NCBI GenBank assembly: GCA_905200905.1
Contig: CAJKMA010000006.1
Coordinates: forward strand, 1 to 64,000
Direction: 5' to 3'
DNA length: 64,000 nt
Source of the DNA: an uncultured Bacillota bacterium
GTDB lineage: Bacteria > Bacillota > Clostridia > Lachnospirales > Lachnospiraceae
Of this stretch, positions 25,753 through 33,027 are shown piece after piece; position 1 is the first letter of the stretch, and every line of letters starts with the position of its first letter. The notes under the pieces are model-generated. The model worked only from the letters and a program-made list of their open reading frames with translations, did no database searches and was not told where the DNA came from. A program made the position numbers and the translations under genes.

Positions 25753-25770
25753 TTGTTAATTTTTTATCAA
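25753..25770. promoter_or_regulatory. Rex-like operator 3 in the adhE leader
   Basis: TTGTTAATTTTTTATCAA matches the NADH-sensing repressor Rex consensus at all but one half-site base. It lies between the predicted start of transcription and the AAGGAGG ribosome site. Confidence 0.65.
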
Positions 25771-25788
25771 TATTAAGGAGGATTTCCC

Positions 25789-28407
25789 ATGGCAAAAAAA
25801 ACAGAAACAATAGCACTAGAAACCAATAATAGTGTAGACGCCCTTCAGGCAAAAATTGCTTCTATGCGGGAAGCACAGAAAAAATTCGCTTCTTTCACAC
25901 AGGAACAGGTAGATAAAATCTTCTTTGAAGCTGCTATGGCAGCTAATAAAATGCGTATTCCCCTTGCAAGAATGGCTTGTGAAGAAACCGGTATGGGTGT
26001 CCTGGAAGATAAAGTAATTAAAAATCATTATGCTGCTGAATATACCTATAATGCTTACAGAAGAGTGAAAACCTGTGGTGTTATTGAAACAGATACTTCC
26101 TATGGAGTTAAAAAAATTGCAGAGCCAGTTGGTGTGGTAGGCGCTGTTATTCCTACCACCAATCCGACTTCCACTGCTATCTTTAAATGTCTGATTTGTT
26201 TAAAAACCAGAAATGCGATTATTATCAGCCCACATCCACGTGCAAAAAAATGTACCATTGAAGCTGCTAAAATTATTCTGGAAGCTGCTGTAAAAGCAGG
26301 GGCTCCGGAAGGCATTATTGGATGGGTGGAAGAACCTACCATTGAACTTTCCAATGCTTTGATGAAATCTGTAGACGTAATTCTAGCTACAGGAGGTCCT
26401 GGAATGGTAACAGCTGCTTATTCTTCCGGAAAACCGGCAATTGGTGTTGGTCCTGGAAACGTTCCTGTTATCATGGACAGTACTTGTGACATTCCTACTG
26501 CTGTTTACTCTGTCATCCATTCTAAAACCTTTGATAATGGTATGATCTGTGCTTCTGAACAGTCTGTTACTGCTATTGCTGATATTTATGATGAAGTAAG
26601 AGCAGAATTCATAAAACGTGGATGCCATGTATTAAACAATGAAGAATTAGATAAAGTACGCAGCATTATCCTCACAGAAGCTGGTACTGTCAATGCAAAA
26701 ATCGTTGGTCAGCCGGCTGCCGTCATTGCAGAAATGGCTGGTGTTACCGTTCCTGCTAATACAAAAATTCTCATTGGTGAGGTTACTTCTGTTGATGTTT
26801 CTGAACCATTTGCTCATGAAAAATTATCACCTGTTCTGGCTCTGTACAAAGCAAAAGATTTTGCAACTGCTGTAGATATGGCAGACCAGTTGGTAAAAGA
26901 CGGCGGTTACGGACATACTGCTTCTATTTATGTACATCCTTCTCAGACTGAGAAACTGAATATCTTTGCAGACCGTATGAAAACCTGCCGTATTCTGGTA
27001 AATACACCTTCTGCTCAGGGTGGTATTGGTGACCTGTATAACTTCAAACTGGCTCCATCTCTTACCCTTGGCTGCGGTTCTTACGGCGGAAACTCCGTAT
27101 CGGAAAATGTTGGTGTAAAACACCTGCTGAATGTAAAGACCGTTGCGGAAAGGAGAGAAAACATGCTGTGGTTCAGAACACCGGAAAAAATTTACTTTAA
27201 GAAGGGCTGTCTGCCTGTTGCATTAGATGAATTAAAAACCGTATACGAAAAGAAAAAAGCTTTCATTGTAACGGATACCTTCTTATATAACAATGGCTAT
27301 ACCAAACCTATTACAGATAAACTGGATGAAATGGGAATTACCTACGAATGCTTCTTTGATGTTGCTCCTGACCCAACTCTCCAGTGTGCTCAGAAAGGTC
27401 TGGAACAGTTAAAATCCTTTGGTCCTGATACCATTATTGCCCTGGGTGGTGGTTCTGCTATGGACGCTGCCAAGATTATGTGGCTCATGTATGAACATCC
27501 AGAATGCAAGTTTGAAGACCTGGCTATGGACTTCATGGATATCCGGAAACGAGTTTACACCTTCCCGAAAATGGGAGTAAAAGCTATGATGGTTGCAATT
27601 CCTACTTCTTCTGGTACTGGTTCTGAGGTAACACCATTTGCTATTATTACAGATGCAACCACTGGAACAAAATGGCCAATTGCCGACTACGAATTAATGC
27701 CAAATATGGCAATCATTGATGCTGATTATATGATGGGACAGCCAAAAGGTCTTACCAGCGCTTCTGGTATTGATGCTCTTACCCATGCTCTGGAAGCTTA
27801 TGCTTCTATTATGGCTACTGACTATACAGATGGTGTTGCATTAAAAGCAGCGAAATTAATCTTTGATTATCTGCCTGCTGCTTATGAAAAAGGCGCTGAT
27901 GACCCAATTGCAAGAGAAAAAATGGCAAATGCCTCCACACTGGCTGGTATTGCCTTCTCCAATGCATTTTTGGGAATCTGCCACTCCATGGCACACAAGT
28001 TGGGCGCTTACCACCACCTGCCACACGGCGTAGCAAATGCATTGCTCATTGAGCATGTTATGCGCTACAATGCTGATCCGGCTCCTACTAAAATGGGAAC
28101 CTTCTCTCAGTATCCATATCCACATGCAAAGGAAAGATACTGTGAAATGGCTCGTTTCGTAGGAATTCAGGGTAAAGACGATGATGAAGTATTTGAAAAC
28201 TTTATCAAAGCAATTGCCGAGCTGAAAGAAAGAGTTGGAATTAAAAGAACTATCAAAGACTATGGAATTACAGAAGAAGCCTTCCTTGCTACTCTGGATG
28301 AAATGGTTGAAAATGCATTTAACGATCAGTGTACTGGAGCAAATCCACGCTACCCACTGATGAAGGAAATGAAAGAAATGTATTTAAAGGCATATTACGA
28401 GGGATAA
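25789..28407 (+). CDS. adhE: Bifunctional acetaldehyde-CoA/alcohol dehydrogenase
   Basis: Reduces acetyl-CoA through acetaldehyde to ethanol, re-oxidising two NADH during fermentation; forms cytosolic spirosomes. The 872 residues join an N-terminal aldehyde dehydrogenase, with catalytic Cys254 in GMICASEQSV, to a C-terminal iron alcohol dehydrogenase. The latter has NAD-binding GGGSAMDAAK and metal-ligand histidines in CHSMAHKLGAYHHLPHG. AAGGAGG precedes the ATG. Codon use and strong signals suggest high expression. Upstream Rex-like sites suggest induction when NADH is high. Confidence 0.98.
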   Translation: MAKKTETIALETNNSVDALQAKIASMREAQKKFASFTQEQVDKIFFEAAMAANKMRIPLARMACEETGMGVLEDKVIKNHYAAEYTYNAYRRVKTCGVIETDTSYGVKKIAEPVGVVGAVIPTTNPTSTAIFKCLICLKTRNAIIISPHPRAKKCTIEAAKIILEAAVKAGAPEGIIGWVEEPTIELSNALMKSVDVILATGGPGMVTAAYSSGKPAIGVGPGNVPVIMDSTCDIPTAVYSVIHSKTFDNGMICASEQSVTAIADIYDEVRAEFIKRGCHVLNNEELDKVRSIILTEAGTVNAKIVGQPAAVIAEMAGVTVPANTKILIGEVTSVDVSEPFAHEKLSPVLALYKAKDFATAVDMADQLVKDGGYGHTASIYVHPSQTEKLNIFADRMKTCRILVNTPSAQGGIGDLYNFKLAPSLTLGCGSYGGNSVSENVGVKHLLNVKTVAERRENMLWFRTPEKIYFKKGCLPVALDELKTVYEKKKAFIVTDTFLYNNGYTKPITDKLDEMGITYECFFDVAPDPTLQCAQKGLEQLKSFGPDTIIALGGGSAMDAAKIMWLMYEHPECKFEDLAMDFMDIRKRVYTFPKMGVKAMMVAIPTSSGTGSEVTPFAIITDATTGTKWPIADYELMPNMAIIDADYMMGQPKGLTSASGIDALTHALEAYASIMATDYTDGVALKAAKLIFDYLPAAYEKGADDPIAREKMANASTLAGIAFSNAFLGICHSMAHKLGAYHHLPHGVANALLIEHVMRYNADPAPTKMGTFSQYPYPHAKERYCEMARFVGIQGKDDDEVFENFIKAIAELKERVGIKRTIKDYGITEEAFLATLDEMVENAFNDQCTGANPRYPLMKEMKEMYLKAYYEG

Positions 28408-28452
28408 AAAGGGAGTTTCCTTTGATATCTTATAACAAATTGACATACTGAC

Positions 28453-28561
28453 GCAATCCCGCATGTGGTACCTTCCAAGCTCAGCCTGCGTTCACTTTGA
28501 GCCTGTAGTCTCAAAGCGTACTCGACAAATTCGCTTGAAAGATATCCGCATGCGGGATTGC
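28453..28561. repeat. 109-bp inverted-repeat element after adhE
   Basis: Perfect 13-bp terminal inverted repeats, GCAATCCCGCATG (28453-28465) and its complement (28549-28561), enclose nested hairpins such as CTTTGAG/CTCAAAG around 28494-28516. There is no T run, so it is not an ordinary terminator, and no clear target duplication. It may be a miniature mobile or extragenic palindromic repeat, or a structured 3' UTR. Confidence 0.6.
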
Positions 28562-28601
28562 TGGGTTATGGCAATTATTTTTGTTAAAATCTATCAATGT
28601 C

Positions 28602-28769
28602 CTAAATCTTAAATACTAATATAGCTTTATCTGTTCCGACCATAGACATAGTTACTAATTTATATCCTTTATTCAGCATTTCCTCTGATTTTTTCTCAAT
28701 AGCTTTTGCTAAATCTTCTATACCAGTAGAACATTCTACAACAACTGATTTATATACTAAATTGAACAT
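28602..28769 (-). CDS. Hypothetical 55-residue protein
   Basis: Short soluble protein starting MFNLVYKSVVVECSTG and ending MVGTDKAILVFKI. The helix-forming middle (EDLAKAIEKKSEEMLNKGYKL) and the beta-strand ends resemble DUF4177-like small proteins, where a ..GY.LV.....g..ilvFk tail is common; this is a weak resemblance. The start ATG at 28769 has GGGG 9 nt upstream; an ATG at 28778 would overlap the ribosome site. It immediately follows the 33-codon membrane ORF, so both are probably translated from one message with the XRE regulator. Confidence 0.6.
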   Translation of the reverse strand: MFNLVYKSVVVECSTGIEDLAKAIEKKSEEMLNKGYKLVTMSMVGTDKAILVFKI

Positions 28770-28770
28770 T

Positions 28771-28872
28771 TTACTCATCCCCTTTTTTGTTCTTTCTATC
28801 CCACCAAGTACCTGCTAACGAACAACTTCCGCCCATAACTATAAAGGCAATCATAATAAGCCAAAATTCCAT
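28771..28872 (-). CDS. Hypothetical 33-residue single-span membrane micro-protein
   Basis: Begins MEFWLIMIAFIVMGGS, one hydrophobic helix with small residues, and ends in a charged cytoplasmic-type tail WWDRKNKKGDE. An AAAAAGGAG ribosome site 8 nt upstream is one of the best in this stretch. The stop TAA is interleaved with the start region of the next small ORF. It lies in the same direction behind the XRE regulator. I do not recognise the family. Confidence 0.6.
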   Translation of the reverse strand: MEFWLIMIAFIVMGGSCSLAGTWWDRKNKKGDE

Positions 28873-28943
28873 GATTTTTTCTCCTTTTTAATTTGTTAAA
28901 TGCTGACAAATAAAAATTACAACAAAACATATAATAAGTGCGA

Positions 28944-29462
28944 TTACACCTGCAATGAATGCAAATATGATTTTTTGATAATTTCTTGTTGTGTTTCATC
29001 ATGAGTTAATTGTTTTCCGTCAATAAATGCCAAAATTTCTTTATAGGTTTGAATGTCATAGCTCTTTTTGAATTTTTCAATCTTACTTGCCGTATAGAGC
29101 GTTATTGCGAACAAACATAACCAGATAACAATTCCTATATTTCCCTTAATGCTAAATAAAGGATAAGCACTTACAGCTACAACTATTAATTCAATTAGGA
29201 AAACTACACTTATCACATTAAACTTTTTAATTGTTGCTTTTTCTACAACCTCCCTCATCTCCTTTATATCGTCTTTTATAAAATTATCTAAAGACACATT
29301 GAAGATATCAGATAAAGTAATTAAGCTTTTAACATCTGGACAACTTTTATTTGTTTCCCAATTAGAAATGGTTTGTCTTGAAACAAATATTTTAAGAGCC
29401 AGCTCTTCTTGAGAAATTTTTTGTTGTTCCCTAAGTTTCTTGATTTTTAATCCTATATCCAT
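28944..29462 (-). CDS. XRE-family regulator with membrane helices, probably frameshifted at its 3' end
   Basis: 172 residues. An N-terminal XRE helix-turn-helix (about 1-62; KLREQQKISQEELALKIFVS then RQTISNWETNKSCP) precedes two hydrophobic helices (about 82-103 and 110-128) and a charged segment. The annotated frame ends abruptly in IIKKSYLHSLQV. Adding one base to the A6 run at 28971-28976 would continue the frame as KIIFAFIAGVIALIICF and on to a stop at 28888, adding a third membrane helix and ending 15 bp before the next gene. This suggests a 1-nt frameshift or slippage. It probably autoregulates through the repeats at 29495-29552. Confidence 0.8.
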   Translation of the reverse strand: MDIGLKIKKLREQQKISQEELALKIFVSRQTISNWETNKSCPDVKSLITLSDIFNVSLDNFIKDDIKEMREVVEKATIKKFNVISVVFLIELIVVAVSAYPLFSIKGNIGIVIWLCLFAITLYTASKIEKFKKSYDIQTYKEILAFIDGKQLTHDETQQEIIKKSYLHSLQV

Positions 29463-29494
29463 CTTGAATCTTCTCCTTTATTGTATCTGAATAT

Positions 29495-29552
29495 AACTAT
29501 TTTGTCTGTCAAAAGCCTTTGACATTGCCCTTTTTCCCTTGTCAAAATAGTT
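29495..29552. promoter_or_regulatory. Nested inverted repeats upstream of the XRE regulator
   Basis: Outer arms AACTATTTTG (29495-29504) and CAAAATAGTT (29543-29552) are a perfect 10-bp inverted repeat. Inside lie TGTCAAA (29507-29513) and TTTGACA (29518-29524), with a third TGTCAAA at 29540-29546. This suggests cooperative binding of a dimeric regulator, most simply the adjacent XRE protein. Confidence 0.5.
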
Positions 29553-29577
29553 TTACATGGTTTATATAAAAAAGTTT

Positions 29578-30138
29578 TTAAAAGATTCCCAGGTGTTCCA
29601 GGAGGGTTTTGGTTCCTAACAGAATAAGGATGATTCCTCCGGCCAGTTCTGCTCTGGATTTGTATTTGGAACCGAAGATATTACCTACTTTTACTCCTGT
29701 TGCGGAAAGAGTGAAAGTAATGACTCCAATAAAACTGGCTGCCAGAATGATGTTTACGTCCAGGAATGCAAAGGTAATTCCCACTGCAAGGGCATCTATA
29801 CTGGTAGCGATTGCAAGAGGAAACATTTTTCTAGCTTCCATGCCTCCAACTGGACAAGTATTGTCTTTTTCTCTGGACTCTCGAATCATATTGATTCCAA
29901 TGAATCCCAAAAGAAAAAAAGCTACCCAATGGTCAATGGAAGTAATCTTGTCTTTAAACTGGCTTCCCAGAAAATATCCAATCACTGGCATCAATGCCTG
30001 GAAGCCCCCAAACCAGAGTCCTGCCAGAATCATGTGTTTGGGTTCCAGTTTTTCAGTAGCAAGCCCCTTGCAGACAGAAACGGCGAATGCATCCATAGAT
30101 AGTCCAACGGCAAGGGTAAAAAGTGTAATAATATCCAT
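29578..30138 (-). CDS. mntP: Manganese efflux pump MntP
   Basis: Membrane exporter of Mn2+. The 186 residues have six hydrophobic helices and the conserved acidic motifs [11 protein letters not shown] (helix 1) and [14 protein letters not shown] (helix 4) that form the cation path, typical of MntP/YebN. The ATG at 30138 follows GAGG by 9 nt; an in-frame TTG at 30144 is too close to that site. A promoter lies at 30173-30201. The manganese-sensing yybP-ykoY riboswitch often found before mntP is absent: the leader is too short. Confidence 0.93.
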   Translation of the reverse strand: MDIITLFTLAVGLSMDAFAVSVCKGLATEKLEPKHMILAGLWFGGFQALMPVIGYFLGSQFKDKITSIDHWVAFFLLGFIGINMIRESREKDNTCPVGGMEARKMFPLAIATSIDALAVGITFAFLDVNIILAASFIGVITFTLSATGVKVGNIFGSKYKSRAELAGGIILILLGTKTLLEHLGIF

Positions 30139-30172
30139 TCTCAACGTCCTCTTTTCTTAAACATGTCCGTTC

Positions 30173-30201
30173 ATTATAACACCAGGATTCTATGGTGTAA
30201 A
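30173..30201 (-). promoter_or_regulatory. mntP promoter with inverted repeat in the spacer
   Basis: Minus strand TTTACA (30196-30201), 17-bp spacer, TATAAT (30173-30178). The inverted repeat ACACCA (30179-30184) / TGGTGT (30193-30198) fills the spacer, placed as a repressor site would be. Confidence 0.65.
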
Positions 30202-30218
30202 TAACACACATTTTTCTA

Positions 30219-30247
30219 TTTACCTACACTCCAAAAACTTTTATAAT
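30219..30247 (+). promoter_or_regulatory. Promoter of the GH43 gene
   Basis: TTTACC (30219-30224), 17-bp spacer, consensus TATAAT (30242-30247), 33 bp before the start codon. Confidence 0.65.
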
Positions 30248-30280
30248 AAACCTAGTATTAAATCGGAAAGGAGAAATTTT

Positions 30281-31870
30281 ATGCTAAAACATACTTTTAA
30301 AAATCCCTTACTTCCAGGCTTCTATCCAGATCCTTCCATTTGCAGAGTTGGGGAAGATTATTACATGGTAACCTCTTCTTTTGTGTATTATCCTGGACTT
30401 CCTATTTTTCATAGCCAGGACCTGGTTCACTGGGAACAGATTGGACATGGTATCCACCGTCCAGACCAACTGGATTATAAAAACTGTGAAACCTCTCTTG
30501 GATTATGGGCTCCCAGTATTCGATATCATGAGGGCACCTTCTACATTATTAATACTTTTGTATCTGAAGGTCGGGAAGCCAGAAGAGATAACTATATTAT
30601 CACTGCCACAAATCCTGCCGGTCCTTGGAGTGACCCTGTTTTTGTGGAAGGGGCTGACGGCATTGATTCCAGTCTGTTTTTTGATGATGATGGTTCTATT
30701 TGGTATGCAGGAAATTTCATTAGTGAAGAAAACCTCTATGAAGGCCATCATGGAATTTATCTCAATGAACTTGACCCTGTAACCTTCCAGTTCAAAGGTC
30801 CTCGATACATTATCTGGGATGGCAAAAAGACCTATAGCCACTGGATTGAAGCGCCTCATATTTATAAAAAGGACGGCTGGTATTACCTCATGGTGGCAGA
30901 GGGAGGAACTTTTATTAACCACAGTGTCCAGATGGCACGCTGTCGTACTATTAACGGGGATTATGAAATCTGCCCGAGAAACCCTATTATTTCCCACCGT
31001 CACATGCCTATTCTGAATCCTATTTCTGTCACAGGACATGCAGACATTACAGATACCCAAAATGGTGAATGGTGGATGGTTCTTCTGGCTGTTCGTCCTT
31101 ATGCTGGCGGACATTATAATCTTGGCAGAGAAACCTTTATGGTTCCCATGGTATGGGCAGAGGACGGTTGGCCTATGATTGACAATGAAACTGGACTGGT
31201 AAATGAAGAAGAACGTCTGCCAAATCTGCCAAGATGTATTTATCCGCCTATGCCGGCAAACGATAACTTTGAAAGCACCACACTTCAGATGCAGTGGAAC
31301 ACCATTCATCCACCTTTAGACATGTTCTACAGCCTTGCAAAACGTCCTGGATATCTTAGACTGAAGCTTCGTCCAGAGGTCATGGAAGAAATCTGCACGC
31401 CTTCTTTTGTAGGAAGAAGACAACGTCATAAAGAATTTCTGGCTAAAACAGCCATGGAATTTCATCCTGTCACCCCTCAAGAAGAGGCTGGCATTGCCCT
31501 AGTACAGGATGACCGCTTCCACTATCTCATGACTGTGAGAAAAAAAGAGGAAAAAACTATTCTGCAATTGTGGAAAACAGAAAACGGCAACCGCACTCTG
31601 GTAAAAGAAGAATTATTAAAAACTTACGAAGATACAAAGACCTCACGAATTTATCTCAGCGTGCAGGGACATACCGAAGGCTATAGCTTCTACTATGGCT
31701 ATACAGAACAGGAAATGATTCCTTTTGTGGCTAACATGGATGGCAGCTTGCTAAGTTCTGTGGTCAATGAGGGCTTCACTGGTGCTTATATTGGTATGTA
31801 TGCCAGCTCCAACCATACTGCATCTGAAAATCATGCGGATTTTGACTGGTTTAGCTACCAGGGAGAATAG
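30281..31870 (+). CDS. Glycoside hydrolase family 43, beta-xylosidase/arabinofuranosidase-like
   Basis: Intracellular exo-acting enzyme on xylo- or arabino-oligosaccharides. The 529 residues have an N-terminal five-bladed propeller (about 1-320) with catalytic Asp in GFYPDPSICR, the pKa-modulating Asp in DGIDSSLFFDDDG and the acid Glu in HWIEAPHIYKKDGWYYLM. A C-terminal beta-sandwich (about 340-527) is typical of GH43 xylosidases. There is no signal peptide. GGAAAGGAG precedes the ATG. It lies opposite the ABC/GH3 locus and probably serves it. Exact substrate is not decided by the sequence. Confidence 0.88.
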   Translation: MLKHTFKNPLLPGFYPDPSICRVGEDYYMVTSSFVYYPGLPIFHSQDLVHWEQIGHGIHRPDQLDYKNCETSLGLWAPSIRYHEGTFYIINTFVSEGREARRDNYIITATNPAGPWSDPVFVEGADGIDSSLFFDDDGSIWYAGNFISEENLYEGHHGIYLNELDPVTFQFKGPRYIIWDGKKTYSHWIEAPHIYKKDGWYYLMVAEGGTFINHSVQMARCRTINGDYEICPRNPIISHRHMPILNPISVTGHADITDTQNGEWWMVLLAVRPYAGGHYNLGRETFMVPMVWAEDGWPMIDNETGLVNEEERLPNLPRCIYPPMPANDNFESTTLQMQWNTIHPPLDMFYSLAKRPGYLRLKLRPEVMEEICTPSFVGRRQRHKEFLAKTAMEFHPVTPQEEAGIALVQDDRFHYLMTVRKKEEKTILQLWKTENGNRTLVKEELLKTYEDTKTSRIYLSVQGHTEGYSFYYGYTEQEMIPFVANMDGSLLSSVVNEGFTGAYIGMYASSNHTASENHADFDWFSYQGE

Positions 31871-31895
31871 AGACTTTCCGCTTTTCTTTAAACAC

Positions 31896-31950
31896 AAAAA
31901 GGGTTCCGTGAACCAGGAGGTGATTCTCCATGATTCCCAGAACCCTTTTT
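31896..31950. terminator. Bidirectional terminator between GH43 and DUF4340 genes
   Basis: Arms AAAAAGGGTTC (31896-31906) and GAACCCTTTTT (31940-31950) with T runs on both strands. The loop contains AGGAGGTGAT, a perfect complement of the 16S rRNA 3' end. Confidence 0.85.
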
Positions 31951-31961
31951 AAAACAGGAAT

Positions 31962-32993
31962 TTAAAAAGCTTCCACAATCTGTTTTATTAAAGTTTCCAC
32001 ATCTGCTTTCTTTACCAGAAAGCTCTGAGTATCATTGATTTTCACTAAATCATAAGTATCGTCATACTCATAATAGGAAACACTGATTTGCGGTGCTGTG
32101 TCTTGATTTCTGTTATAGGTCACAGTAAGCAATGCCTGATTTGTCTCTTTTAGCCTTTCTTCCTCTGGCTGCCCTGCCAGCATAACAGAAGACAAGGCCT
32201 GATATAAGGTAGTAAAGTCTTCCTTTTCTACTTTCTTTTTTCCAAGCTGATACTCTTGCTTCTGTGCATCAACAGACATCTCATATGTCTTATCTGACAT
32301 GGAAAGTTCTATACTTTCCACTGTCTCAATGTTCACCAGAACCGGAATTTTCAGGATATAATCATATGGATTCAGTTCATACACACTCTCTAAAAGAACT
32401 GTAGGCAGTTTATAAACCTGATTTTCAAAACCTTTCACTGCTGCAAAACGATTACCTTCCCCAGCCTCGTTTCCAAGAATAATTTCTGCCTCCGCATCTG
32501 CATACAGGGTACTCTTAGCTTTTTCCTCATCTTGGGTATTGACAAATTCCAAGAAAATACTGGTACTGGAATCCTCAATCCCAGTGTCAATTCCCGCTTC
32601 TATCTCTATAGGAGTCTGAAGATTCATCTGGCACAGGATATCGAACAAACCATACATTTCCTCTGTATTCACAGTCATGGTCTCATCATAAGGATTTAAA
32701 ATTTCCCAGTAATCAAAGTCCATCTTATAGTTTGCCGGCTCCTTGGAAAGATGAAAAATCTCTTCTCCATCCTCTGTAAGCACTACTTTTCGGATTCCAT
32801 CCTGGATAAAAGCAGGATTTTCTACTGGCTCTGTCTCTGACTTTTCCGGCAGTTTCGATGTTTCTGTCTGTTTACCAGCCTCTGCTTTTTCCTCTGACTG
32901 TGTTGTTTTGGCATCCCCGCAGCCCGTAAGCAACAGGGCAGCCAGGCACAGGCAGCCTCCCGCCTGTTTTGCCTTTCCTGTCCATTTCTTCAT
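31962..32993 (-). CDS. DUF4340-like lipoprotein
   Basis: Function unknown. The 343 residues begin with a lipoprotein signal (CLCLAALLLTGC, lipobox Cys at about 25) and a Glu/Thr/Lys-rich spacer (about 28-60). The body (about 65-330) is of DUF4340 type: a repeated beta-strand domain with EEIFHLSKEPANYKMDF.YWEILNP and VYELNPYDYILK. Such proteins are often linked to ABC-type membrane systems. Here it follows the GH3 gene by 34 nt and ends the minus-strand carbohydrate run, so it may be co-transcribed, although a role in sugar use is not shown. Confidence 0.7.
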   Translation of the reverse strand: MKKWTGKAKQAGGCLCLAALLLTGCGDAKTTQSEEKAEAGKQTETSKLPEKSETEPVENPAFIQDGIRKVVLTEDGEEIFHLSKEPANYKMDFDYWEILNPYDETMTVNTEEMYGLFDILCQMNLQTPIEIEAGIDTGIEDSSTSIFLEFVNTQDEEKAKSTLYADAEAEIILGNEAGEGNRFAAVKGFENQVYKLPTVLLESVYELNPYDYILKIPVLVNIETVESIELSMSDKTYEMSVDAQKQEYQLGKKKVEKEDFTTLYQALSSVMLAGQPEEERLKETNQALLTVTYNRNQDTAPQISVSYYEYDDTYDLVKINDTQSFLVKKADVETLIKQIVEAF

Positions 32994-33027
32994 ACTTTCT
33001 GTCCTCTCTTTCCTGTCCTTTTGCAGT

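Larger units (their letters stand above)
25399..25788. other. 390-bp AT-rich intergenic region between toxin and adhE
   Basis: No protein-coding gene is supported here; the short plus-strand open frames lack ribosome sites. The region holds the toxin promoter (25465-25493), three Rex-like operators (25525-25542, 25708-25725, 25753-25770) and the adhE promoter (25708-25736). Confidence 0.7.

Noticed and set aside
28796..29002. 68-codon minus-strand open frame behind the XRE gene
   Set aside because: It runs in a third phase across the XRE 3' end and the 33-residue ORF, is Cys- and Tyr-rich without a pattern, and lacks a ribosome site.
30139..30280. yybP-ykoY manganese riboswitch before mntP
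   Set aside because: The predicted leader is only about 30 nt and none of the conserved loops is visible.
31930..31965. 11-codon ORF after an AGGAGGTGAT sequence in the GH43-DUF4340 terminator
   Set aside because: It lies inside a bidirectional terminator hairpin, which explains the sequence better; such short frames are expected by chance.
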